NCBI GenBank assembly: GCA_009838035.1
Contig: VXSK01000012.1
Span: 12,356 to 76,355, forward strand
From: Gammaproteobacteria bacterium
Lineage (GTDB): Bacteria > Pseudomonadota > Gammaproteobacteria > Steroidobacterales > Foliamicaceae
Direction of reading: 5' to 3'
DNA length: 64,000 bases
A program made the translations under genes and the position numbers. The notes under the pieces are model-generated. The model did no database searches, was not told where the DNA came from, and saw only the letters and a list, made by a program, of their open reading frames with translations. Positions 1 through 7,900 of this stretch are shown in pieces; the first letter of the stretch is position 1; the number at the start of each line of letters is the position of its first letter.

Positions 1-1128
1 GACACGACTCTTGCCGCCTGGGCGGTCCGCGACGAGCAGACGCGCGGCCGGGTTCACGCCGAACCCGGCCATCCCTACAGGAGCCCTTTCCAGCGGGACC
101 GCGACCGGATCATCCACTGCCGGGCTTTCCGGCGGTTGATGCACAAGACCCAGGTGTTCGTCGCCGGCGAAGGCGATCACTTCCGTACGCGGCTTACGCA
201 CACCTTGGAGGTGGCGCAGATCGCGCGCACCGTCGCGGCCTGCCTGCACCTCAATCAGGATCTCACGGAAGCGATCTGCCTGGGACACGATCTGGGGCAT
301 CCGCCATTCGGCCACGCCGGGCAGACCGCGCTGAACCGTTGCATGGCCGACCATGGCGGCTTCGAACACAATCTGCAGGCGCTGCGCATTGTCGACTCAC
401 TGGAGCACCGCTACGCGGGGTTCCCGGGACTGAACCTGTGCTGGGAAACGCGCGAAGGACTGCTCAAGCGCTGCTCGCGACGCCAGGCGCGCACGCTCGG
501 AGACCTCGGAGAACGTTTTATCCGGCGCAGCCAGCCCAGCCTGGAGGCGCAGCTGGCCAATGTGGCCGACGAGATCGCGTACAACCATCACGACCTGGAC
601 GACGGCCTGCGCAGCGGCCTCCTGAATCCCGCCGAACTGATGGAGGTGCGCCTGTTCCGTGAGTCCCGTGAAGAAGCGGCCGGCAGATTTCCCCGAGCCG
701 AAGGAGGCGCGTTGGCCGCGGAAGCCATACGGGGCATGATCGACCGGGTGGTCTCGGACCTGATCGAGACCACCAGCGCCAATCTGAAGCAGGCCGCGCC
801 CGGCGACGCGGACGCGGTTCGCGACCGGCCGGGACCGCTGGTGGGCCTGAGCGGTCCGGTCGACGAACGGCACCGGGAACTGGCCCGCTTCCTGACCGAC
901 CGGCTATACCAACACCCCCGCATGCAGCAGGAATACGCAAGGGGAGGCGCCGTAGTCGATGCCCTGTTCGACCACTACATGAGCCATCCGGACGAAATGC
1001 CGGGCAGGCATTCGCGGGGCCGGGAGCGCGACGCCGGAGCGCGGGCGCGGGCGGTAGCCGACTACATCGCGGGAATGACGGACCGGTACGCCAGCCGGCG
1101 TTGCCGGGCCCTGGCGCTCGATTCATGA
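1..1128 (+). CDS. dgt: dGTPase-like HD-domain phosphohydrolase (5' end outside window)
   Basis: The frame is open from base 1, so the start lies upstream; 375 residues are visible. The N-terminal stretch contains RSPFQRDRDRIIHCRAFRRL followed by HKTQVF, typical of deoxyguanosinetriphosphate triphosphohydrolase-like proteins. The HD metal site is seen as HTLEVAQIAR and GHDLGHPPFGHAG, with a later NVADEIAYNHHDLDDG segment that fits the family. Family members hydrolyse dNTPs to nucleosides plus tripolyphosphate in the cytoplasm; which nucleotide this one prefers cannot be read here. The stop codon overlaps the stop of the convergent tesA gene by a few bases. Confidence 0.88.
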   Translation, partial: DTTLAAWAVRDEQTRGRVHAEPGHPYRSPFQRDRDRIIHCRAFRRLMHKTQVFVAGEGDHFRTRLTHTLEVAQIARTVAACLHLNQDLTEAICLGHDLGHPPFGHAGQTALNRCMADHGGFEHNLQALRIVDSLEHRYAGFPGLNLCWETREGLLKRCSRRQARTLGDLGERFIRRSQPSLEAQLANVADEIAYNHHDLDDGLRSGLLNPAELMEVRLFRESREEAAGRFPRAEGGALAAEAIRGMIDRVVSDLIETTSANLKQAAPGDADAVRDRPGPLVGLSGPVDERHRELARFLTDRLYQHPRMQQEYARGGAVVDALFDHYMSHPDEMPGRHSRGRERDAGARARAVADYIAGMTDRYASRRCRALALDS

Positions 1129-1809
1129 GCCGGGGCTTTGCTTCCGGGATTGGCGGTCACGCTCAAGGCTGAGCAGCCGGGCGTTCAGGTCCGGCCACAG
1201 CGAGTCCAGCATCCGCGCCTGCGCTTCCGGCGCCGGATGAATTCCGTCCTCCTGCATCATGCCTTCGGCGCTTGCCAGCCCCTCCAGGTCGAATCGCAGC
1301 AGCGGAACCTCCTCCCGTACCGCAATCTGCTCATACAGCCGCTCGAACTCACCGGTGTAGTAGCGGCCGTAGTTGGGCGGAATCCGCATGCGGACCAGCG
1401 CCGGTTGCGCGCCCGCGCCGCGCACAACGCCGATCAGGCCCTGCAGGTTGGACGCTATCGTGTCCAGCGGCTTGCCCTGCAGGCCGTCGTTCCCGCCCAG
1501 TTCGATAATCACCACTTTCGGCGCATGCAGTTCAAGCAGCTTCGGCAGCCGTTTCAGGGCGCCTGAGGTGGTATCGCCGGAGATGCTGGCATTGACCACT
1601 CGCCAGGGCCGGTTCGCATCCCTGAGGCGTTGCTCTAGTAAACTTACCCAGCCCCGGCTCAGGGGCATTCCGTAGGCGGCGCTCAAACTGTCGCCTAAAA
1701 CCAGCAATACGGGCGCATCCCTGGCGGCTGCGCCGGCAAACACAAGGCACAACGCAACCGCTGTCAGGCAACGAATGACTGAAGTCTTGAGCGCTGAGAA
1801 CCTGGGCAT
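1123..1809 (-). CDS. tesA: TesA-type GDSL esterase / lysophospholipase, exported
   Basis: The protein has 228 residues. Its N-terminus carries a positively charged stretch, then a hydrophobic run (about residues 14-28) and an AAA-R junction, which fits a signal peptide and periplasmic location. The SGNH motifs are visible: GDSLSAAYGM with Ser41, GGND at 105-108, and the Asp188-x-x-His191 pair in QEDGIHP. Family enzymes hydrolyse acyl-CoA thioesters, lysophospholipids and other esters. I chose the ATG at 1809 because it gives a compact signal peptide. This makes the gene's 5' end overlap the divergent ybbA start by 35 bases; the open frame continues further upstream, but there it runs inside ybbA. 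Divergent tesA/ybbA is a conserved arrangement in proteobacteria. Confidence 0.9.
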   Translation of the reverse strand: MPRFSALKTSVIRCLTAVALCLVFAGAAARDAPVLLVLGDSLSAAYGMPLSRGWVSLLEQRLRDANRPWRVVNASISGDTTSGALKRLPKLLELHAPKVVIIELGGNDGLQGKPLDTIASNLQGLIGVVRGAGAQPALVRMRIPPNYGRYYTGEFERLYEQIAVREEVPLLRFDLEGLASAEGMMQEDGIHPAPEAQARMLDSLWPDLNARLLSLERDRQSRKQSPGS

Positions 1810-2437
1810 GACCGTGTCCAGCCCCGAGGGGGACCTTGAGATTCTCAAGGATATCAACCTGCGCCTCGAAAGTGGCGAGTCCTGCGCGCTCATGGGCCCT
1901 TCCGGAGCCGGAAAGACGACGCTACTGGCGCTCCTGGCCGGACTCGACCACCCCACCGAGGGCCGGGTCGTGCTGTGCGGCCAGGACCTTTCCCGGCTTG
2001 ACGAGGACGGACGGGCGCGCTTGCGCGGACAGCACCTGGGTTTCGTGTTCCAGTCCTTCCACCTGGTCGAATCCCTGACCGCGATCGAGAACGTCATGCT
2101 GCCGCTGGAACTGAACGGCAGCCGGGGAGCGCGCAAGGCCGCCGACGAGGCCCTTGGCCGCGTCGGTCTTTCCGAACGGCGGCGCCATTATCCGCGCCAT
2201 CTCTCCGGTGGCGAGCGTCAGCGCGTCGCCATCGCCCGCGCCTTCGTGACCCGCCCCCAGGTGCTCATGGCGGACGAGCCGACCGGCAACCTCGACGCGG
2301 ATACCGGGCGGAGGGTCGGCGACATCCTGTTCGAGATGAACGAGCGGGCCGGCGCCACGCTGCTGCTCGCTACCCACGATCGGAAGCTGGCCGGACGCTG
2401 CGACCGGATCTGCCGCCTTACCAGCGGCCGCCTCTAA
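1775..2437 (+). CDS. ybbA: YbbA-type ABC transporter ATP-binding protein
   Basis: A 220-residue MacB/LolD-type ATPase. It shows Walker A GPSGAGKTT at 41-49, the signature LSGGERQRVAIARA, Walker B VLMADEPTGNLD and a switch His in LLATHD. In E. coli the partner permease YbbP is encoded directly downstream and the pair is linked to TesA. Here the YbbP homologue lies 5.4 kb away (7901-10390), past three unrelated genes, though on the same strand. The start at 1775 gives the usual short N-terminus before the first beta strand. The substrate is unknown; the association with TesA suggests lipids or hydrophobic esters, by inference only. Confidence 0.9.
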   Translation: MTEVLSAENLGMTVSSPEGDLEILKDINLRLESGESCALMGPSGAGKTTLLALLAGLDHPTEGRVVLCGQDLSRLDEDGRARLRGQHLGFVFQSFHLVESLTAIENVMLPLELNGSRGARKAADEALGRVGLSERRRHYPRHLSGGERQRVAIARAFVTRPQVLMADEPTGNLDADTGRRVGDILFEMNERAGATLLLATHDRKLAGRCDRICRLTSGRL

Positions 2438-2445
2438 CCGCCAAG

Positions 2446-4803
2446 CTAGGACTCCGCCTCGGCCAGGTGGAGCCAGGTGTCCAGCACCGAGTCGGGATTC
2501 AGCGACAGGCTGTCGATTCCCTTTTCCACCAGCCAGCGGGCCAGATCCGGATGGTCCGACGGCCCCTGGCCGCAAATGCCCACGTACTTGTCCTGCGCCC
2601 GGCAAGCATCGATAGCCATTTCGAGAAGGCGCCTGACGGCCTCGTCCCGCTCGTCGAACAGCGCCGCTATCCGTCCCGAATCGCGATCCAGGCCGAGCGT
2701 GAGCTGGGTCAGGTCGTTGGAGCCGATCGACATGCCGTCGAAAAATTCGAGGTACTGCCCGGCAAGCAAGGCATTGCCGGGCAACTCGCACATCATGATG
2801 AGTTTCAGTCCGTCCACGCCGCGCTCAAGACCGTTCGCGGCCAGCAGTCCGACCACTTCGCGCGCCTGTTGAACCGTGCGCACGAAGGGCACCATCACCT
2901 GGACGTTCTCCAGTCCCATGTCCCTGCGAACCTTCAGCAGCGCCCGACACTCCAGTTCAAAGCAGGGTTTGAATTGCTCGTCCACGTAGCGGGCGGCGCC
3001 GCGAAAGCCGAGCATGGGGTTCTCCTCCATCGGTTCGTAGCGCGCGCCGCCGATCAGGTTGGCGTACTCGTTGGACTTGAAATCCGACAGCCGCACGATG
3101 ACCGGCTCGGGAGCGAAGGCAGCGGCAATACAGGCAATGCCTTCGGCCAGCTTCTCCACGTAGAAGGAAACGGGGTCGGCGTAACCCGCCATCTGCTCCA
3201 CGATCAGTTCCCGCACATCCGGGTCCTGCCGGTCGAATTCCAGGATGGCGTTGGGGTGCACGCCGATCATCCGGTTGACGATAAATTCCAGCCTGGCAAG
3301 GCCCACGCCGTGATTGGGAATGGCCGCGAAGGCAAAGGCGCGATCGGGGTTGCCCACGTTCATGGCCAGCCGCACCGGAATTTCCGGTAGCCTTCCCAGC
3401 GGCATGGAACGTTCCTCGTAAGGCAACCTGCCCCGGTACACGAACCCCTCGTCGCCTTCGGCGCAGGAAACCGTGACTTCCGACCCGTCCGGAATTGCGC
3501 CGGTGGCGTTCCCGCAACCCACGACCGCGGGAATGCCCAGTTCGCGGGCAATGATCGCCGCATGGCAGGTGCGTCCCCCACGGTTCGTCACAATCGCGGC
3601 GGCACGCTTCATGACCGGCTCCCAGTCGGGGTCGGTCATGTCCGCCACCAGCACGTCTCCAGGCTGAATGAGATTCATCCGCTCCACGCTGGACACGATC
3701 CTCGCCACGCCCGCGCCCACGCGCTGGCCGATACTGCGCCCGCTGCTCAGTACCTTCGAACGCTCCTTGAGCTCGAACCGCACCAGGGTCTGGTCCGCCC
3801 GGCTCTTCACCGTCTCCGGGCGCGCCTGCAGGATGTAGAGATGGCCGTCCTCGCCGTCCTTGCCCCACTCGATGTCCATGGGCCGGCCGTAGTGCCGTTC
3901 GATCGCCATCGCCTGCCTAGCCAGTTCCTCGGCTTCCGCGTCGGAGAGCGAGAACCGGTCGCGCTGCTCCCTCGGGACTTCAACAGTGGCCACGCGCCCA
4001 CCGTCGTCGCCGGCATAGACCATCTTCAGCGCCTTGCTGCCCAGGTTGCGCCGGATAACCGCCTTCCGGCCGCTCGCAAGAGCAGGCTTGTAGACGTATA
4101 ACTCGTCGGGGTTGACCGCGCCCTGCACCACGGTTTCGCCCAGTCCGTAGCTTGAGGAAATCAGCACCAGGTCGCGGAACCCCGACTCGGTGTCCAGCGT
4201 GAAGAGCACGCCGGAACTGGCCAGGTCGCTGCGGACCATGCGCTGCACGGCCACCGAGAGCGAAACCCGGCGGTGATCGAATCCCTGGTGGACGCGATAG
4301 GCGATGGCCCGGTCATTGAACAGCGAGGCGTATATCTCGCGTATTCCCGCAACCACGTGGTCCGGACCGCGCACGTTGAGCAGGGTGTCCTGCTGTCCGG
4401 CGAAGGACGCTTCGGGCAGGTCCTCCGCCGTTGCCGAGGAACGGACCGCGACGCCGATCTCCGCGCCGTCGCAAAGCCGCTCGAAAGCCGTGCGGACCGC
4501 GCGCTCCAGGCCGGCCGGCAGAGGCGCCTTGCCGATCAGTTCGCGTATATGCGCGCCGGTGCGGCCGAGCGACTCGACGTCGTCCACGTCCAGGCCGTCC
4601 AGCATGCCGTGGATGGCCTCGCCCAGCCCGTCCTGATAGAGAAATTCGGAGAACGCGTCCGACGTCGTGGCGAAGCCGTCGGGAACCCGAATTTCCAGTT
4701 CATCCAGGTGGGCGATCATCTCGCCCAGGGAAGCGTTCTTCCCGCCCACGCGCTCCAGATCGTCCTTGCCGATGGCCGAAAGGCCGATGACGTACTCGCG
4801 CAA
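2446..4803 (-). CDS. ppsA: Phosphoenolpyruvate synthase
   Basis: PpsA converts pyruvate, ATP and water to PEP, AMP and phosphate for gluconeogenesis. The 785-residue product compares with 792 in E. coli. An N-terminal ATP-grasp domain begins [20 protein letters not shown]. The phosphohistidine swivel domain has [17 protein letters not shown], and the C-terminal PEP-binding barrel ends with [21 protein letters not shown], which holds the catalytic Cys. The start is the TTG at 4803: the family N-terminus aligns exactly there, and a GGGAG ribosome site sits 6 bases upstream. An in-frame extension upstream would run across the divergent ppsR gene. Only 37 bases separate it from ppsR, whose product regulates it. 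Confidence 0.93.
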   Translation of the reverse strand: MREYVIGLSAIGKDDLERVGGKNASLGEMIAHLDELEIRVPDGFATTSDAFSEFLYQDGLGEAIHGMLDGLDVDDVESLGRTGAHIRELIGKAPLPAGLERAVRTAFERLCDGAEIGVAVRSSATAEDLPEASFAGQQDTLLNVRGPDHVVAGIREIYASLFNDRAIAYRVHQGFDHRRVSLSVAVQRMVRSDLASSGVLFTLDTESGFRDLVLISSSYGLGETVVQGAVNPDELYVYKPALASGRKAVIRRNLGSKALKMVYAGDDGGRVATVEVPREQRDRFSLSDAEAEELARQAMAIERHYGRPMDIEWGKDGEDGHLYILQARPETVKSRADQTLVRFELKERSKVLSSGRSIGQRVGAGVARIVSSVERMNLIQPGDVLVADMTDPDWEPVMKRAAAIVTNRGGRTCHAAIIARELGIPAVVGCGNATGAIPDGSEVTVSCAEGDEGFVYRGRLPYEERSMPLGRLPEIPVRLAMNVGNPDRAFAFAAIPNHGVGLARLEFIVNRMIGVHPNAILEFDRQDPDVRELIVEQMAGYADPVSFYVEKLAEGIACIAAAFAPEPVIVRLSDFKSNEYANLIGGARYEPMEENPMLGFRGAARYVDEQFKPCFELECRALLKVRRDMGLENVQVMVPFVRTVQQAREVVGLLAANGLERGVDGLKLIMMCELPGNALLAGQYLEFFDGMSIGSNDLTQLTLGLDRDSGRIAALFDERDEAVRRLLEMAIDACRAQDKYVGICGQGPSDHPDLARWLVEKGIDSLSLNPDSVLDTWLHLAEAES

Positions 4804-4814
4804 GCTATACTCCC
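4804..4814 (-). promoter_or_regulatory. Ribosome binding site that fixes the TTG start of ppsA
   Basis: On the minus strand GGGAG (4814-4810) is followed by a 6-base spacer and TTG at 4803. No in-frame ATG or GTG near this point fits the family N-terminus, so this site decides the start. Confidence 0.65.
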
Positions 4815-4840
4815 GCTCGCCCCCAAGCCGATAGCGTAGT

Positions 4841-5665
4841 ATGGCAGAGCGAACGGTATTTTTCGTGTCCGACCGCACCGGTGTCACCGCCGAGACGCTG
4901 GGCCACAGCCTCCTTACCCAGTTTGACGGAATCAACTTCGCCCCGACAACGGTCCCGTTCGTCGACAGCGTCGAGAAGGCGGTCCAGGTGGCGAGACGAA
5001 TCGACTGGGAAGCCGAACGGACCGGGTGCCGGCCGATCGTCTTCACCAGCTTCGTACATAACGCGATCCGCGCGCCATTGCTGCGCTCCAGAGGCCTGAT
5101 TCTGGATTATTTCGCGGAATTCCTGGCGCCCCTGGAGGAGGAACTCGGGGTTCAATCCTCGCATACCCTGGGGCGAACGCACGGGATGTCGGACGCGTCC
5201 AGCTACAACTCCCGGATTGACGCAACCCATTTCGCGATGGATTCCGACGACGGCCACGGCATCATCCACTACGACGAGGCCGACCTGGTACTGACCGGGG
5301 TTTCGCGGTCCGGAAAGACGCCCACCTGCCTGTACCTGGCGCTGCAATACGGCGTGTTCGCCGCCAACTACCCGCTTACCGAGGACGACATGGAATCGGG
5401 CCGGCTTCCCAAGCCGCTGCTCGACCATCGCGGCAAGCTCTACGGGCTTACGATTTCGGTCGAACGCCTGATCCAGATCCGCCGCGAACGGCGCCCCGAC
5501 GGCAGTTATTCCTCGTCACGGCAGGTTCGTTTCGAACTGCGCAGTGCGGAGAGAATGTTCAGGCAGCACGGAATCAGCTACATCGACACGACGCATCGCT
5601 CCATCGAGGAAATCTCCAGCACCATACTGAGCGAAACCGGCGTCAAGCGCCGCGCCAGTCCCTAG
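4841..5665 (+). CDS. ppsR: PEP synthase regulatory protein (ADP-dependent kinase / Pi-dependent phosphorylase)
   Basis: A 274-residue DUF299 family protein. In characterised members this bifunctional enzyme inactivates PpsA by ADP-dependent phosphorylation of an active-site Thr and reactivates it by phosphorolysis. The N-terminus [20 protein letters not shown] and the P-loop GVSRSGKT (153-160) are family hallmarks, as are YPLTEDDM and the C-terminal [24 protein letters not shown]. It is divergent from ppsA, its expected target, so control regions must share the 37-base gap. The stop overlaps the stop of the convergent oligopeptidase gene by three bases. Confidence 0.94.
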   Translation: MAERTVFFVSDRTGVTAETLGHSLLTQFDGINFAPTTVPFVDSVEKAVQVARRIDWEAERTGCRPIVFTSFVHNAIRAPLLRSRGLILDYFAEFLAPLEEELGVQSSHTLGRTHGMSDASSYNSRIDATHFAMDSDDGHGIIHYDEADLVLTGVSRSGKTPTCLYLALQYGVFAANYPLTEDDMESGRLPKPLLDHRGKLYGLTISVERLIQIRRERRPDGSYSSSRQVRFELRSAERMFRQHGISYIDTTHRSIEEISSTILSETGVKRRASP

Positions 5666-7827
5666 TCGGCCAGCCCCAGCGACCAGAGCATGAAAGCGTA
5701 TTCCTCGGCGACCTCGTAGAGGGAGTCATAACGGCCGGACCTGCCGCCATGCCCGGCGCCCATGTTGGTCTTGAGCAACAGCGGACTGTCGCCGGTCTTC
5801 AAATGGCGCAATCTGGCCACGTACTTGGCCGGTTCCCAGTAGGTCACCCTCGGATCGTTCAGGCCGGCAGTCACCAGCATCGGCGGATACTCGCGGGCTG
5901 CCAGCTGGTCGTACGGAGAATAGGACCGGATCAGCTCGAAAGCGGCCTTGTCCTCGATCGGATTGCCCCACTCCGGCCATTCCGTGGGCGTAAGCGGAAG
6001 CGATTCGTCCAGCATCGTATTGAGCACATCGACGAACGGCAAGTGGGCGGCTACCGCGCCCCACAGCTCCGGGGCCTGGTTGACGACCGCGCCCATGAGT
6101 TCCCCGCCGGCGCTGCCGCCGGCTATCGCGATGCGGCCCTTCCCTGCGTAGCCCGCTTCGATGAGAAAGCGCGCCACGTCCACGAAATCGTTGAAGGTAT
6201 TGGTACGCCGGTCCAGCTTGCCGGCTTCGTACCAGTGGTAGCCAAGATCGTCGCCGCCGCGGATGTGGGCGATAGCAAAGATGAAGCCCCGGTCCAGAAG
6301 CGACAGCCGGCTGGTCGAGAATGAGGGCGGAAGGGCAAACCCGTACGCGCCGTATCCGTACAGGTACAACGGCGCGCCGGCGTCCGCCGGCGTATCCTTG
6401 CGGCGTACGAGCGACACGGGAATCTCCGCGCCGTCGCGGGCCGGCGCCATGAGCCGTTCGGTCAGGTACTGCTCCTTCGCGTAGCCGCTGGGAATCTCGC
6501 GAATCTTGAGGGCCTTGAGCTCGCCCGAATCGACCCGGTAGTCGAAGACGGTGGGCGGCGTGATCATGGACGAATATTCCAGCCGCAATGTCCGCGTGCG
6601 GAACTCCGCATTGTCGCCCAGGCTGACCGAGCAGACGGTTTCCGGCAGTTCCACGTGGGTCGTGGTCCCGTCCCTCCCGATGAGCCGGATTGCGTTCAGG
6701 CCGTTGGTTCGCTCCACCACCGCGATGAAATCGGCAAAGACGTCGAACCCGCGAATGTAGAGTTCCGCGGATCCTTCCAGCAGCGACACCCAGTTGTCCT
6801 CGGATGGATCGTCACCGGCAGCGGTCACCAGGCGGAAGTTCCTGTGCCGGTCGTTGGTGCGGATCACGAACCGGTCCTCCTGGTGATCCACGAAGTACTC
6901 GTGATCGGCGCGCCGGGGCGCCACCAGCAGCGGCTCCGCGTCGCTCGCACCGGCCGGAATGACGTAGGCCTCGGACGACGTGTGCCCGGCGGCATGGATC
7001 AATATGTAAAGCTCCGAAGCCGATTCCGACAGGCGCACGAAGAACCCGGGATCGTGCTCTTCGTAGATGATGGAGTCGCTTTCCACGGGCTGGCCCAGCA
7101 CATGCCTGCGCACCTGGTAGGGACGCCAGTTCTCGTCCACGACCACGTACAGCAACGCCGAATCGTCCGCCGCCCAGACCGCGCCGCCCAGAGTGTTTTC
7201 GATCTCATCCTCCAGCAACTCGCCCGTGCTCAGGTCCTTGACGAACAGCCGGTAACGCTCCGAGCCGTCGGTATCGGTGCTGTAGGCGAGCAGGTCGCCG
7301 CCGTGACTTACCGACAGTGCGCCGAGCCGGAAGTACTCGTGCTCGGCCGCCAGCTCCGGTTCGTTCAACAGGGTTTCGGCGTTTGCGCCGGGAGAGTCCG
7401 GCGTCTCGCCGTCTCGCGCCGGCCAGCGCTGCCAGATGCGGTACTGCCCGCCTTCCTCGAAACGCCACCTGTAGTGCCAGTCCCCGTCCTTGAAGGGAAC
7501 GCCGGAGTCGTCGGGCTTCTGGCGCGCCTTGATTTCCTCGAACAGCGTGTCCACCAGCTCCCCGCGGGGCGCCATCATGCTCTCGAAGTAGGCGTTTTCC
7601 GCCTCCAGATAGGCCAGGACGTGCGGGTCGTCCACCTGCGGGTAGCCCGGGTCCTTCAGCCAGTGGTAGGGGTCCTCGATGGTGACGCCGTGATGGCTGT
7701 AGGAGTGGTGACGGCGGTCCGCGACCGGCGGCTCGACGGGTGTCTGGTCTTCGGACATTTGCGGGTCCTCAGCAGCGCAGGCGGTAAGCGCGGCCACGGC
7801 CAGGCAGGACAGGAATTTAACTTTCAC
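5662..7827 (-). CDS. ptrB: Oligopeptidase B-like serine peptidase (S9A), predicted lipoprotein
   Basis: A 721-residue prolyl-oligopeptidase-family enzyme with an N-terminal beta-propeller and a C-terminal alpha/beta-hydrolase domain. The nucleophile is in GGSAGGELMGAVVNQAP. The acid is in TAGLNDPRVTYWEPAKYVA and the His in NMGAGHGGRSGRYDS, which are closer to oligopeptidase B than to prolyl oligopeptidase. A GTG start at 7827 gives a short basic N-terminus, a hydrophobic run and an LTAC lipobox with Cys17. That implies export and lipid anchoring, unlike cytosolic E. coli PtrB. Oligopeptidase B cleaves short peptides after basic residues. It sits between ppsR and ybbP with no obvious pathway link. 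Confidence 0.87.
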   Translation of the reverse strand: MKVKFLSCLAVAALTACAAEDPQMSEDQTPVEPPVADRRHHSYSHHGVTIEDPYHWLKDPGYPQVDDPHVLAYLEAENAYFESMMAPRGELVDTLFEEIKARQKPDDSGVPFKDGDWHYRWRFEEGGQYRIWQRWPARDGETPDSPGANAETLLNEPELAAEHEYFRLGALSVSHGGDLLAYSTDTDGSERYRLFVKDLSTGELLEDEIENTLGGAVWAADDSALLYVVVDENWRPYQVRRHVLGQPVESDSIIYEEHDPGFFVRLSESASELYILIHAAGHTSSEAYVIPAGASDAEPLLVAPRRADHEYFVDHQEDRFVIRTNDRHRNFRLVTAAGDDPSEDNWVSLLEGSAELYIRGFDVFADFIAVVERTNGLNAIRLIGRDGTTTHVELPETVCSVSLGDNAEFRTRTLRLEYSSMITPPTVFDYRVDSGELKALKIREIPSGYAKEQYLTERLMAPARDGAEIPVSLVRRKDTPADAGAPLYLYGYGAYGFALPPSFSTSRLSLLDRGFIFAIAHIRGGDDLGYHWYEAGKLDRRTNTFNDFVDVARFLIEAGYAGKGRIAIAGGSAGGELMGAVVNQAPELWGAVAAHLPFVDVLNTMLDESLPLTPTEWPEWGNPIEDKAAFELIRSYSPYDQLAAREYPPMLVTAGLNDPRVTYWEPAKYVARLRHLKTGDSPLLLKTNMGAGHGGRSGRYDSLYEVAEEYAFMLWSLGLAD

Positions 7828-7900
7828 TTGGCGCGAGGGCCCCTGAACTTGCGGCTTTGCCTTGAGCGGGCGTGCAGTATATGCGAAAGTTCCCGCCGCG

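Noticed and set aside
6648..6661. GTTCCACGTGGGTC in the oligopeptidase gene as a third parS
   Set aside because: Two mismatches in the 14-base core, not palindromic on one side, and more than 30 kb from the origin cluster.
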